A DNA stretch of 64,000 bases. Origin: Streptomyces sp. NBC_01451. Its GTDB lineage: Bacteria > Actinomycetota > Actinomycetes > Streptomycetales > Streptomycetaceae. Numbering within the stretch: position 1 is the stretch's first letter; every line of letters starts with the position of its first letter. The position numbers and the translations under genes were made by a program. Location of the stretch: assembly GCF_036227485.1 (NCBI RefSeq), contig NZ_CP109479.1, positions 2,294,001-2,358,000 of the forward strand. The letters run 5' to 3'. Positions 51,311 to 64,000 of this stretch are shown here, in pieces. Under the pieces are notes generated by a model that saw only the letters and a program-made list of their open reading frames with translations, made no database searches and had not been told where the DNA came from.

Positions 51311-51685
51311 TCAGGCGGCGACGACATCCACCGCTTCTGCGGGCGCCTTGATGGTCACCCGTTCCGGTGGCACACCGGCCACCGATACGGAACCCAGCCT
51401 TGGACGCACCGGCGTGGGCACAGGTTCGTTGGCCGCAGCAGACTGGGCCAGCTCGGCGAGAGCGAGATCGTCGCTCACTTCCCGCATGAGCTCGGACATC
51501 CGTACGTCCAGCGCGTCGCAGATCGCGGACAGCAGCTCGGAGGATGCCTCCTTCTGCCCCCGCTCCACCTCGGAGAGATAGCCGAGTGAGACTCGGGCGG
51601 ACGAGGAGACTTCGCGCAGAGTACGGCCCTGGCGCTGGCGCTGCCGACGCAGCACGTCACCCAACAGGCGACGGAGCAGAATCAT
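51311..51685 (-). CDS. clgR: Clp gene regulator ClgR
   Basis: ClgR is an XRE-type activator of clpP1P2, clpC1 and lon in actinobacteria. The 124 residues begin [20 protein letters not shown] and have the helix-turn-helix at about 20-65 ([23 protein letters not shown]). The protein ends VDVVAA; the terminal Ala-Ala is the known degron by which ClpP proteases destroy ClgR. ATG 51685 lies behind GAGGAGGGAG, which rules out an 11-residue upstream extension. It is last in the rimO-pgsA-cinA-clgR cluster. Confidence 0.93.
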   Translation of the reverse strand: MILLRRLLGDVLRRQRQRQGRTLREVSSSARVSLGYLSEVERGQKEASSELLSAICDALDVRMSELMREVSDDLALAELAQSAAANEPVPTPVRPRLGSVSVAGVPPERVTIKAPAEAVDVVAA

Positions 51686-51794
51686 CGGTGGCTCCCTCCT
51701 CGGACCGTGTAGCCGCATCCTTCACGCCCCACCGTACCGCCTTGCGCCGCGGCCGTGCGGGGAGCGATGTCGTGTTCACTCAGGGCTGCAAACA

Positions 51795-52340
51795 TCAGGT
51801 CCCCCCGTTCTGTTCCGTATCCTGTGCCCGCTCGTTTCCGGTCTGTTCGCCCGCGATCTCCTCCAGGAGGAGTGCGAGTACGCTCCGTACACTCTCCATA
51901 CGAATTTCCGCCCGGGAGCCGTTCAACCGCAGCGCCGCCACTTTTCCGCCACTTTCCCCATGGGAATCCGCTGTGCGAGGGCCGTCCACGGCCACGAAAA
52001 CCGTCCCGACGGGCTGCCCGTCCTGCGGCTCCGGGCCGGCGACACCGGTCGTCGCGACACCCCAGTCGGCGCCGAGAACCCTCCGGGCTCCGGCCGCCAT
52101 CTGGGCCGCGACCTGCGGATCCACCGCTCCCCGGCCGGCCAGCAGCGCGGCGTCGACACCCAGCACCTGGTGCTTCAGTTCGGTCGCGTACGCCGTCACC
52201 GCGCCCCGGAACGCCTTGGAGGCGCCGGGCACCGATGTGATCTCCGCCGCGACCAGACCACCGGTGAGGGACTCCGCGACAGCGAGCGTCTCACCCCTCA
52301 CCGTGAGTAGTCTCACCACGTCGGCGGCGACGGAACTCAC
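51795..52340 (-). CDS. cinA: CinA C-terminal domain protein (nicotinamide-nucleotide amidohydrolase type)
   Basis: A 181-residue CinA_C-only protein, the PncC-like deamidase of NMN, without the N-terminal MoaB-like half of long CinA proteins. Signature: AVAESLTGGLVAAEITSVPGASKAFRGAVTAY and GVATTGVAGPEPQDGQPVGTVF. GTG 52340 overlaps the pgsA stop by 4 bp (GTGA). NMN is released by the NAD-dependent DNA ligase, so the enzyme may recycle it during repair. Confidence 0.93.
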   Translation of the reverse strand: MSSVAADVVRLLTVRGETLAVAESLTGGLVAAEITSVPGASKAFRGAVTAYATELKHQVLGVDAALLAGRGAVDPQVAAQMAAGARRVLGADWGVATTGVAGPEPQDGQPVGTVFVAVDGPRTADSHGESGGKVAALRLNGSRAEIRMESVRSVLALLLEEIAGEQTGNERAQDTEQNGGT

Positions 52341-53176
52341 CGTTCCGCCTCCGTGGACGCGGCCGCGCGGTCGGCGATTCCCTGCCTGCGCAGCACAATG
52401 GCCTGTCTTACGTAGTCCAGCCCGGTCACCACGGTCAGCACCACCGCCGCGGCCATCACCCAGAACCTCAAGGTGGCTAGCGGTCCCGTCAGAGCCAGCA
52501 CGTACATCCCTACGGCCACGCCCTGCGTGAGCGTCTTGAGCTTGCCTCCGCGGCTCGCGGGGATCACGCCGTAACGGATCACGACGAAGCGCAGCAGCGT
52601 GATCCCGAGCTCGCGACCGAGGATCACACCGGTCACCCACCACGGCAGATCACCGAGCGCGGAGAGACAGATCAGCGCCGATCCCATGATCGCCTTGTCG
52701 GCGATGGGGTCGGCGATCTTCCCGAAGTCGGTGACGAGGTCGTACGTGCGCGCCAGATGGCCGTCGAAGATGTCGGTGATCATGGCGACGGCGAAGGCCG
52801 CCCAGGCGAGCGAGCGCCAGGCCGGGTCGTACCCGCCGTCGGCCAGCATCAGCGCGACGAAACCCGGGACAAGCAGCAGGCGGATCATCGTAAGAATGTT
52901 CGCGATGTTCCAGAGGCTGGCCTGATTGACGGCCGCGGCCCCCAGCTTCCCGCCACGCACCGCCTTCCCACCCTCCTGATCACCGGAAACCAGGGGGTCG
53001 GGAGGGGACCCGGACACCCCGGAGCCCGCAGTGGCGCCGAAGGGCGCGGGGGCGACCGAGGGGCCGACGGCCCCGGTGGCACCCATCACGCCCGGCACAC
53101 TCACCGCACCCGGCACGCTCTTGGCGTTCCGCGCGCTGGAGGAGCCGCCCGCTGCGGATGCCGGGACTCCGGTCAT
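52337..53176 (-). CDS. pgsA: CDP-diacylglycerol-glycerol-3-phosphate 3-phosphatidyltransferase
   Basis: PgsA makes phosphatidylglycerophosphate, precursor of PG and cardiolipin. In 279 residues, a 75-residue Gly/Ala/Pro-rich N-terminal tail precedes about six membrane helices. The CDP-alcohol phosphotransferase motif is complete in DIFDGHLAR followed by [12 protein letters not shown]. Start ATG 53176 (GAGGAGG) overlaps the rimO stop by 4 bp, and its stop overlaps cinA, giving a tightly coupled rimO-pgsA-cinA operon. Confidence 0.95.
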   Translation of the reverse strand: MTGVPASAAGGSSSARNAKSVPGAVSVPGVMGATGAVGPSVAPAPFGATAGSGVSGSPPDPLVSGDQEGGKAVRGGKLGAAAVNQASLWNIANILTMIRLLLVPGFVALMLADGGYDPAWRSLAWAAFAVAMITDIFDGHLARTYDLVTDFGKIADPIADKAIMGSALICLSALGDLPWWVTGVILGRELGITLLRFVVIRYGVIPASRGGKLKTLTQGVAVGMYVLALTGPLATLRFWVMAAAVVLTVVTGLDYVRQAIVLRRQGIADRAAASTEAER

Positions 53177-54744
53177 CTGGCTGCCTCCTCTGAATGCGAA
53201 CACGCGAGCGAGCCGATCGAGCCGGGGAGCAGCTCGGCCAGCAGGTCGACACCTTCCGTGCCGACCACTTTCGCCTCGACCATACGACCGACACTCAGCT
53301 CTTCGCCGCTGTCGAGGCCCGTGAAATCCTCGAAGTTGGTGAACAGCACCTGCCCGTCGGTCTCCGGCGCCTGGTGCGCGCCACGGCCGTACGCGCCCTC
53401 CTCGCCACCGACCGACTCGACCAGCACGCGCACCGTCTCACCGACGCGCTCCTCCGCACGCTGCGAGACCAGTTCCTCGGCGAGCCGCGACACCCGGGCG
53501 AGCCGCGCCTCGACCACGTCCTCGTCCAGCTTGTTCTCGTACGTCGCCGCTTCGGTGCCGTCCTCGTCGGAATACCCGAAGACACCGATGGCGTCCAGAC
53601 GCGCGTTGGTCAGGAACCGCTCCAGCTCCGCCAGATCGGCCTCGGTCTCGCCCGGGAAGCCCACGATGAAGTTGGACCGCACGCCGGCCTGCGGCGCCTT
53701 GCTCCGAATGGTGTCGAGCAGCTCCAGAAAGCGGTCCGTGTCACCGAAGCGCCGCATCGCGCGCAGCACGTCGGGCGCGGAGTGCTGGAAGGAGAGGTCG
53801 AAGTAGGGGGCGACCTTCGGGGTCGAGGTCAGCACGTCGATGAGGCCCGGGCGCATCTCGGCGGGCTGGAGGTAGCTCACTCGCACCCGCTCGATGCCGT
53901 CGACGCCCGCGAGCTCGGGCAGCAGCGACTCCAGCAGCCGGATGTCACCCAGGTCCTTGCCGTACGAGGTGTTGTTCTCGGAGACCAGCATGACCTCCTT
54001 GACGCCCTGCTCGGCGAGCCACCTGGTCTCGTTCAGTACGTCGCTGGGGCGACGCGAGATGAAGGAGCCGCGGAAGGACGGGATGGCGCAGAACGTGCAG
54101 CGCCGGTCGCAGCCTGAAGCGAGCTTCACCGAGGCGACGGGCGCGCCGTCGAGCCGCCGGCGCAGTGGCGCACGGGGGCCGGAGACCGGAGCGACGCCTT
54201 CGGGAAGGTCGGCGGGAGCCTCGGCCGGTTCCACCGGACCGGCGGCCGGGGCGGTGTCGGAGTCCGCGGCGGCACCGTGCCCCGGAAGAGCGATCCCCGC
54301 ACCGGCGCCCTGCCGCTCCGCCGGGCTGATCGGCAGCAGCTTGCGGCGGTCGCGCGGGGTGTGCGAGGCGTGGATGCCGCCGTTCAGGATGGTCCGGAGG
54401 CGGTCGGAGATGTCGGCGTAGTCGTCGAAGCCGAGCACGCCGTCCGCCTCGGGGAGGGCCTCGGCGAGTTCCTTGCCGTACCGCTCGGCCATGCAGCCCA
54501 CCGCCACGACGGCCTGGGTTCTGCCGTGCCCCTTGAGGTCGTTGGCCTCCAGAAGGGCGTCGACGGAGTCCTTCTTGGCGGCCTCGACGAAGCCACAGGT
54601 GTTGACGACGGCGACGTCCGCGTCCTCGGCGTCCTCCACGAGTTGCCAGCCGTCCGCCTCCAAGCGGCCTGCGAGCTCCTCCGAGTCCACCTCGTTACGG
54701 GCGCAGCCAAGAGTGACAAGTGCGACGGTACGGCGTTCAGGCAT
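53173..54744 (-). CDS. rimO: Ribosomal protein S12 methylthiotransferase
   Basis: RimO methylthiolates Asp88 of ribosomal protein S12. The 523 residues show the UPF0004 cysteines (LGCARN, NTCGFV, VGCMAE), the radical-SAM motif CDRRCTFC and a TRAM domain. A roughly 65-residue Ala/Pro/Gly-rich linker (about 145-210) between the first two domains makes it longer than E. coli RimO (441). ATG 54744 lies 7 nt after the -10 of a damage-type promoter, so the operon mRNA is probably leaderless. Confidence 0.95.
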   Translation of the reverse strand: MPERRTVALVTLGCARNEVDSEELAGRLEADGWQLVEDAEDADVAVVNTCGFVEAAKKDSVDALLEANDLKGHGRTQAVVAVGCMAERYGKELAEALPEADGVLGFDDYADISDRLRTILNGGIHASHTPRDRRKLLPISPAERQGAGAGIALPGHGAAADSDTAPAAGPVEPAEAPADLPEGVAPVSGPRAPLRRRLDGAPVASVKLASGCDRRCTFCAIPSFRGSFISRRPSDVLNETRWLAEQGVKEVMLVSENNTSYGKDLGDIRLLESLLPELAGVDGIERVRVSYLQPAEMRPGLIDVLTSTPKVAPYFDLSFQHSAPDVLRAMRRFGDTDRFLELLDTIRSKAPQAGVRSNFIVGFPGETEADLAELERFLTNARLDAIGVFGYSDEDGTEAATYENKLDEDVVEARLARVSRLAEELVSQRAEERVGETVRVLVESVGGEEGAYGRGAHQAPETDGQVLFTNFEDFTGLDSGEELSVGRMVEAKVVGTEGVDLLAELLPGSIGSLACSHSEEAAR

Positions 54745-54751
54745 GGGCTCA

Positions 54752-54774
54752 AGACTACTTCGTCCCACTGACAC
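54752..54774 (-). promoter_or_regulatory. RecA-independent (PafBC-type) damage promoter of the rimO operon
   Basis: On the minus strand: GTGTCAGTG, 8 nt, TAGTCT. It differs from TTGTCRGTG-N8-TAnnnT only at the first base. The rimO ATG follows 7 nt after the hexamer. Confidence 0.65.
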
Positions 54775-54842
54775 CCCACGTCGACGGGGCCAGCCGATCC
54801 CGGCCGACCCCGTACCTGTGAACCCTCGAAGGGCGGTACCGC

Positions 54843-55697
54843 TTATCCGACCTCGGGGTCGCCCTTCGTGTACGTGAGCCGCTCCACGGCACCCGGCTGG
54901 AACTCGTCCTCGATCTTCTTGCCGTTCACGTACAGCTGGATGGCGCCCGCGTCGCCCAGGACGAGGTTGATCTCCTCGTTGTCCTGGAAGGTCTGGGACT
55001 GGCCCTGCTTGAGCAGGCCGTCGAAGAGCAGGCGGCCGTTGTGGTCCTTGGCGGAGATCCAGCTGCGCCCGTCCGCGGCGCTCACCTGGACGGTCACCTT
55101 GTCGCGCGGCGCCGCCGCGATCGCGCTGTCCGACGGGTCCGGCTTCGGGTCGGCGGGCTTGTCCTTCTTGGGGGTGGCCGAGGTCGAGGCGCTGGCCGTG
55201 GGCGTGGAGCCCTCGGCGACCTGCGCCTGCGTGCCCTCGTCGCCGTCACCGCCCTTGACCAGCGTGAAGCCGACGAAGCCGATCACGGCGACGATCGCGG
55301 CCACCATCGCCGCGGTCCAGTTCGGTCCGCGCCGCTCGGGACGGATGCGTTCCGCCTCGAACATCGGCGCGGCGGGGGTCGGCGCCGGACGCCCGCCATG
55401 GGCGTCGGCGAACTGTACGAGGAGCGGCTCGGGGTCGAGCTGGACGGCACGGGCGATGGTTCGGATGTGCCCGCGCGCGTAGACGTCTCCGCCGCAGGGG
55501 GCGAAGTCGTCCTGTTCGATCGCGTGCACGATGGCGATCCGGACCCGGGTGGCGGAACTGACGTCGTCGACGGTCAGCCCTGCCGCGATGCGCGCCTGCT
55601 GGAGGGCACGACCGATCGAAGGGCGGGCTGCTTCCTCCAGATCGTCGCGGTCTTCTTCGAACGGACGCTCGTCTTGTGGAGAGTTGCCGATGGACAC
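54843..55697 (-). CDS. RodZ-like membrane helix-turn-helix protein
   Basis: RodZ-type proteins tie the MreB cytoskeleton to the wall machinery in rods; in streptomycetes their role is less clear. The 284 residues have an N-terminal helix-turn-helix (about 27-95, [21 protein letters not shown]), one membrane helix (127-147), a Lys/Pro/Asp-rich linker, and a C-terminal DUF4115 beta domain ([32 protein letters not shown]). GTG 55697 with AAAGG was preferred to a GTG nine codons upstream. It lies between ftsK and rimO on the same strand. Confidence 0.88.
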   Translation of the reverse strand: MSIGNSPQDERPFEEDRDDLEEAARPSIGRALQQARIAAGLTVDDVSSATRVRIAIVHAIEQDDFAPCGGDVYARGHIRTIARAVQLDPEPLLVQFADAHGGRPAPTPAAPMFEAERIRPERRGPNWTAAMVAAIVAVIGFVGFTLVKGGDGDEGTQAQVAEGSTPTASASTSATPKKDKPADPKPDPSDSAIAAAPRDKVTVQVSAADGRSWISAKDHNGRLLFDGLLKQGQSQTFQDNEEINLVLGDAGAIQLYVNGKKIEDEFQPGAVERLTYTKGDPEVG

Positions 55698-55967
55698 GGG
55701 GGCGCCTTTCGAGCGTTTAGCCACCTGTGCTGGAAGTTCAGTTTAGGGGGGTTCGGAATGAGTGGGGCAACCGGGCGGACGGACTTTGTACGCCATCGGA
55801 ATGGCCAGGACACGCCGGTGGCCAGGTCATGGAGAGGCAAGGATCTGCCGCTTCCCTCAACTTGACGTACGCCGAAGGGAAACGGTTGCTCAATGATCCC
55901 TTACGAGTGAGTCACGATCGACCACCCGGTTGCCGCACACACGGACACCCGTTCACCGGACGACTCC

Positions 55968-58688
55968 CTAGGAGTCAGCCTGCCCACGAATCACCGCGAG
56001 CATCTCGTCCAGCCCGTCAGCCTTCACAAGAACGTCACGCGCCTTGGACCCCTCGCTCGGCCCGACGATCCCCCGGGTCTCCATGAGGTCCATCAGCCGT
56101 CCCGCCTTGGCGAACCCGACCCGCAGCTTGCGCTGGAGCATCGACGTGGACCCGAACTGGCTGGTGACGACGAGTTCGGCCGCCGCGCACAGCAGTTCGA
56201 GGTCGTCGCCGATCTCCTCGTCGACCTCCTTCTTCTGCTTGGTGCCCACGGTGACGTCGTCCCGGAAGACCGGTGCCATCTGGTCCTTGCAGTGCTGGAC
56301 GATCACCGCGACCTCGTCCTCGGTCACGAAGGCACCCTGCATACGGGTGGGCTTGTTGGCCCCCATCGGCAGGAACAGCCCGTCGCCCTTGCCGATCAGC
56401 TTCTCGGCGCCGGGCTGGTCGAGGATGACCCGCGAGTCGGCCAGGGAGGAGGTGGCGAAGGCGAGCCTCGACGGCACGTTCGCCTTGATCAACCCGGTCA
56501 CCACGTCGACGGACGGCCGCTGGGTGGCGAGGACCAGGTGGATGCCGGCCGCGCGCGCGAGCTGCGTGATGCGCACGATCGCGTCCTCGACGTCCCTGGG
56601 GGCCACCATCATCAGGTCGGCGAGCTCGTCGACGATCACCAGCAGATACGGATACGGCTGAAGCTCACGCTCACTGCCCTCGGGCAGCTTGACCTTGCCG
56701 TTCCTGATGGCCTCGTTGAAGTCGTCGATGTGCCGGTATCCGAACGCGGCCAGATCGTCGTACCGCAGATCCATTTCCCGTACGACCCACTGGAGCGCCT
56801 CCGCGGCCCGCTTCGGGTTGGTGATGATCGGCGTGATCAGGTGCGGGATGCCCTCGTACGCGGTCAGCTCGACGCGCTTGGGGTCGACGAGGACCATACG
56901 GACGTCCTCAGGGGTCGCCCGGACCATGACCGATGTGATCAGACAGTTGATACAGGACGATTTACCCGAACCGGTCGCACCTGCGACGAGCAGGTGCGGC
57001 ATCTTCGCGAGGTTGGCCATCACATAGCCGCCCTCGACGTCCTTGCCGAGCGCGACCAGCATCGGATGGTCGTCCTCGGCCGCGTCGGCCAGCCTGAGCA
57101 CGTCCCCCAGATTGACCATCTCGCGGTCGGTGTTGGGGATCTCGATGCCGACCGCCGACTTGCCGGGGATCGGACTGATGATCCGTACGTCGGGGCTGGC
57201 GACGGCGTAGGCGATGTTCTTGGTGAGGGCGGTGATCCGCTCGACCTTCACCGCGGGGCCCAGTTCCACCTCGTACCGGGTGACCGTCGGACCACGGGTG
57301 AAGCCGGTGACCGCGGCGTCGACCTTGAACTCCATGAAGACGTTCGAGAGGGAGGCCACCACCACGTCGTTCGCCGCGCTGCGGGTCTTGCCGGGGCCGC
57401 CGCGCTCCAGCAGGTCGAGGGACGGCAGCGCGTACGTGATGTCCCCGGAGAGCTGGAGCTGCTCGGCACGCGGCGGGAGGTCGCGCATCGTCTCCGGCGG
57501 GGCCTTCGTGAGGTCGGGGACCCCGGTCCTGACCGGTTCCGCCTTGAGCTTCTCCTGCCTGGGGCGTGCCCCTGGGACGGGAGTGGGCGTCGGGGTCGTC
57601 TCCTCGCGGTCGCCGCCCGTGCTCACCCCCTGGGTGAGGTCGGCGACGATCGGCGAGGGCGGCATGCCGTGCAGGACGGCCCCGTCGAGCGCGGCAGCGG
57701 CGGCCGCTGCGACGTCCACGGCGTCCATCGGCCGCCCGAGGTCGGGCTGGCGCACCGCGGAGCGCCGGGGGCGGCTCCGGCGCCTGGAGAGCGCCTCCTG
57801 CTCGGCACTGTCCGGGTCGTACTCCTCGGGGGCGGACCCGCGGGGGCGCCCGGGCAGCGACTCGCGCCACTGGTCGTCGTACCGCTCGTCGTCCCCCGAG
57901 AGCCCGTCCTCCTCGGGGTCGCGGAGGATGCCCAGCCGGATCCCGAGCTGCCGCAGCCGCTGCGGAATCGCGTTGACGGGCGTCGCGGTGACGACGAGCA
58001 GCCCGAAGACGGTGAGCAGCACCAGCAGCGGTACGGCGAGAACCTCGCCCATGGTGTACGTCAGCGGAGTCGCCGCTCCCCAGCCGATGAGCCCGCCGGC
58101 GTCCCTTATGGCCTGCATGCCGTCGCTGCGCGCGGGGGCACCGCACGCGATGTGGACCTGCCCGAGCACACCGATGACGAGCGCCGACAGGCCGATGACG
58201 ATCCGGCCGTTGGCGTCGGGCTTCTCGGGGTGCCTGATGAACCGTACGGCGATGACCGCGAGCAGTATCGGCACGAGCAGGTCGAGGCGGCCGAACGCGC
58301 CGGTCACCAGCATCTCGACGAGATCACCGACGGGTCCGCGCAGGTTGGACCAGGTGCCCGCGGCGACGATCAGCGCGAGGGCGAGCAGCAGCAGTGCCAC
58401 GCCGTCCTTCCGGTGTGCCGGGTCGAGGTTCTTCGCACCCTGCCCTATGCCGCGGAACACGGCACCGACGGCGTGCGCGATGCCGAGCCACAGGGCGCGT
58501 ACGAGTCGGTAGACGCCCCCGGTGGGGCTGGGTGCCGGAGGGGGCGCGGCCTTCTTCGCCGCCGCTCTCTTGGCGGGTGCCTTCTTCGCGGGGGCTTTTT
58601 TCGCCGCGGCCTTCCTCGCCGGAGCCTTCCCGGGCACGGCTGCCTTCTTCGCGGGCGGCTTCTTGGCTGCGGAAGGACGTGAGGCCAT
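55968..58688 (-). CDS. ftsK: DNA translocase FtsK/SpoIIIE
   Basis: FtsK pumps chromosomes during septation; in streptomycetes this matters mostly for spore-chain septa. The 906 residues have a Lys/Ala-rich N-terminal tail (about 1-50), four membrane helices (to about 250), a Pro/Asp-rich linker, the RecA-like motor with Walker A GATGSGKSS and Walker B VIVDELADLM, and the gamma DNA-reading domain at the end (AAELVVTSQFGSTSMLQRKL). It is downstream of osaB and upstream of the RodZ-like gene on the same strand. Confidence 0.96.
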   Translation of the reverse strand: MASRPSAAKKPPAKKAAVPGKAPARKAAAKKAPAKKAPAKRAAAKKAAPPPAPSPTGGVYRLVRALWLGIAHAVGAVFRGIGQGAKNLDPAHRKDGVALLLLALALIVAAGTWSNLRGPVGDLVEMLVTGAFGRLDLLVPILLAVIAVRFIRHPEKPDANGRIVIGLSALVIGVLGQVHIACGAPARSDGMQAIRDAGGLIGWGAATPLTYTMGEVLAVPLLVLLTVFGLLVVTATPVNAIPQRLRQLGIRLGILRDPEEDGLSGDDERYDDQWRESLPGRPRGSAPEEYDPDSAEQEALSRRRSRPRRSAVRQPDLGRPMDAVDVAAAAAAALDGAVLHGMPPSPIVADLTQGVSTGGDREETTPTPTPVPGARPRQEKLKAEPVRTGVPDLTKAPPETMRDLPPRAEQLQLSGDITYALPSLDLLERGGPGKTRSAANDVVVASLSNVFMEFKVDAAVTGFTRGPTVTRYEVELGPAVKVERITALTKNIAYAVASPDVRIISPIPGKSAVGIEIPNTDREMVNLGDVLRLADAAEDDHPMLVALGKDVEGGYVMANLAKMPHLLVAGATGSGKSSCINCLITSVMVRATPEDVRMVLVDPKRVELTAYEGIPHLITPIITNPKRAAEALQWVVREMDLRYDDLAAFGYRHIDDFNEAIRNGKVKLPEGSERELQPYPYLLVIVDELADLMMVAPRDVEDAIVRITQLARAAGIHLVLATQRPSVDVVTGLIKANVPSRLAFATSSLADSRVILDQPGAEKLIGKGDGLFLPMGANKPTRMQGAFVTEDEVAVIVQHCKDQMAPVFRDDVTVGTKQKKEVDEEIGDDLELLCAAAELVVTSQFGSTSMLQRKLRVGFAKAGRLMDLMETRGIVGPSEGSKARDVLVKADGLDEMLAVIRGQADS

Positions 58689-58846
58689 GTGTGTGAGGTT
58701 ACCGGGAGACGTCGGCAGACACGTGTGCCTACTGCTTCACCCGTTCGTGTCGCCCCTGCGTGAGCACGAAACTGACACGTGCTCACGCGCAACTGCGCTC
58801 GATGTGCGGGTGAGTTCTGTGCGAGAGGTGACGACCGGTGCGCGGA

Positions 58847-59533
58847 TCAGTTCGGCGACGGCACCGTGGGCGCGCCGCTGCCGGTACCCGGTTCGAGCGC
58901 GTCCAGAGCACGGCGCAGGCCGGTCAGTTTGCGTTCGAGATGGGCTGCCGTGGCCACCGCGGCCGCGTCCGCCGACTCGTCGTCGAGCTGTTTGGACAGC
59001 GCCTCGGCCTGTTCCTCGACGGCCGCGAGCCGCGCGGAGAGCTCGGCGAGCAGACCCGCCGGTTCCTTGGCCGCACCGACCGAGGGCTTGCCGCCACCGC
59101 CCTCCAGCTGCAGCCGCAACAGGGCCGCCTGCTCCCGGAGTTGGCAGTTCTTCATATAGAGCTCGACGAACACCGAGACCTTCGCCCGCAGCACCCACGG
59201 GTCGAACGGCTTGGAGATGTAGTCCACCGCACCCGCCGCATATCCCCGGAAGGTGTGATGCGGACCGTGGTTGATCGCGGTGAGGAAGATGATCGGGATG
59301 TCCCGGGTCCGCTCCCGCCGCTTGATGTGAGCGGCCGTCTCGAAGCCGTCCATGCCCGGCATCTGGACATCCAGCAGAATGACCGCGAAGTCGTCCGTCA
59401 GAAGTGCCTTGAGCGCTTCCTCCCCGGACGATGCCCGCACCAGTGTCTGATCCAACGCAGAGAGGATGGCCTCCAGCGCCAGCAGATTCTCCGGCCGGTC
59501 ATCGACCAGGAGGATCTTGGCCTTCTGCACCAT
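58847..59533 (-). CDS. osaB: Orphan-type response regulator OsaB
   Basis: A 228-residue regulator with a receiver domain (Asp55 in VILLDVQMPGMDG; Lys in SKPFD) and, instead of a DNA-binding domain, a C-terminal coiled-coil region (about 125-210, LAELSARLAAVEEQAEALSKQLDDE). It ends in a short disordered tail. ATG 59533 follows GAGGAGG; upstream in-frame ATGs lack such a site. In S. coelicolor the homologue beside ftsK, OsaB, is needed for osmoadaptation and works with the hybrid kinase OsaA; the neighbouring kinase supports that name. Confidence 0.9.
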   Translation of the reverse strand: MVQKAKILLVDDRPENLLALEAILSALDQTLVRASSGEEALKALLTDDFAVILLDVQMPGMDGFETAAHIKRRERTRDIPIIFLTAINHGPHHTFRGYAAGAVDYISKPFDPWVLRAKVSVFVELYMKNCQLREQAALLRLQLEGGGGKPSVGAAKEPAGLLAELSARLAAVEEQAEALSKQLDDESADAAAVATAAHLERKLTGLRRALDALEPGTGSGAPTVPSPN

Positions 59534-59840
59534 GGCCCGCCCTCCTCGCCCCGGCTTGGGGCCTCCCCTGTCCTCAGGACTTGGGGCAGCACCGCCCGGC
59601 GCCGCCCCAGGGGACGGCTCCCTTGCGCCGCCCGTCCTCGTGCCGGTCATGGTAGCCGCACCCTGCCCGTCGCCACACCCTGTCACCGCGATGTCACTGT
59701 GCACGTAGCAGAAACGTAGCGGGAGACCAGAAGGTTCCCCGAATCCCGTACTTCTACACGGCTTCGGCCACACTGAGTCAGCAACTCCGCGTGAACACCG
59801 GGGGTTCCCGTCAGCGTGCCGGAAACACCCAGCTCAACCG
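59534..59840. other. osaA-osaB intergenic region
   Basis: No separate gene; the osaB frame stays open up to 59773 but with poor bias and no ribosome-binding site. GTGACAG followed by GGCTAC (near 59650-59690, minus strand) is a weak promoter candidate for osaB. Confidence 0.4.

Positions 59841-64000
<4,160 letters not shown>

Noticed and set aside
58530..58680. AAGGC/GCC tandem repeats as a non-coding repeat element
   Set aside because: They encode the Lys/Ala-rich FtsK tail in frame, so they are explained by the protein.
56292..58682. 796-codon plus-strand ORF opposite ftsK
   Set aside because: Antisense of a well-supported ftsK, low-complexity translation.

Overview
The window is a chromosomal core segment of a high-GC actinomycete, almost certainly a Streptomyces. 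The signs are strong G/C bias at codon third positions, GTG/TTG starts, leaderless-type promoters, a B12-dependent ribonucleotide reductase with NrdR, RshA, ClgR, the OsaAB pair, gluRK-gluABCD, and the gene order lexA-hflX-dapF-miaA-miaB-recX-recA-lhr-clgR-ftsK. From memory of the S. coelicolor map this corresponds to roughly SCO5748-SCO5805 in reverse order. I see no rRNA, tRNA, CRISPR array, insertion sequence or prophage.

Layout. 1-4.9 kb: a gene end cut by the left edge, a DUF2785 protein, and the nrdR-nrdJ operon behind two NrdR boxes. 5.2-8.3 kb: lexA with its SOS box, converging on dinG across two perfect hairpins. 8.4-12.8 kb: a three-gene operon (class III aminotransferase, IucA/IucC synthetase, AlcB-type acyltransferase) that looks like a minimal NRPS-independent siderophore pathway. 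13.2-21.8 kb: a lipoprotein serine protease, hflX, a secreted M1 peptidase, rshA, dapF and a small membrane protein. 21.8-26.2 kb: miaA, two small proteins, a LigB-like protein, a RelE-like protein and miaB. 26.5-33.4 kb: a TAXI-type binding protein, the glutamate-sensing pair gluK/gluR and the glutamate ABC importer gluABCD. 33.7-36.6 kb: an FAD monooxygenase, then a Cys-containing leader peptide ahead of cysteine dioxygenase and rhodanese. 36.8-44 kb: recX-recA, an AI-2E family permease, DUF3046, a toroid-fold protein and an AraC-AzlC-AzlD cluster. 44-51 kb: lhr, nei2, an SDR and a small antisense-overlapping protein. 51.3-64 kb: the rimO-pgsA-cinA-clgR operon, a RodZ-like protein, ftsK, osaB, and a giant HAMP-repeat hybrid kinase (osaA) running off the right edge.

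How it fits together. The unifying theme is DNA damage and genome maintenance: lexA, recA, recX, dinG, lhr, nei2, nrdRJ, ftsK and cinA. Four promoters (dinG, recA, lhr, and the rimO operon) carry the same element, TTGTCAGTG-N8-TAnnnT or close to it. It matches the RecA-independent (PafBC-type) damage promoter known from mycobacteria. LexA boxes are visible only at lexA and recA. The other themes are nutrient signalling (rshA, gluRK-gluABCD), tRNA and ribosome modification (miaA, miaB, rimO), cysteine catabolism under a leader peptide, and a possible undescribed siderophore pathway.

Most long ORFs on the strand opposite real genes are GC-frame shadows and were left out. Start codons were chosen by ribosome-binding site, overlap with the upstream gene, and known N-termini. 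Residue positions were counted by eye and may be off by a few.
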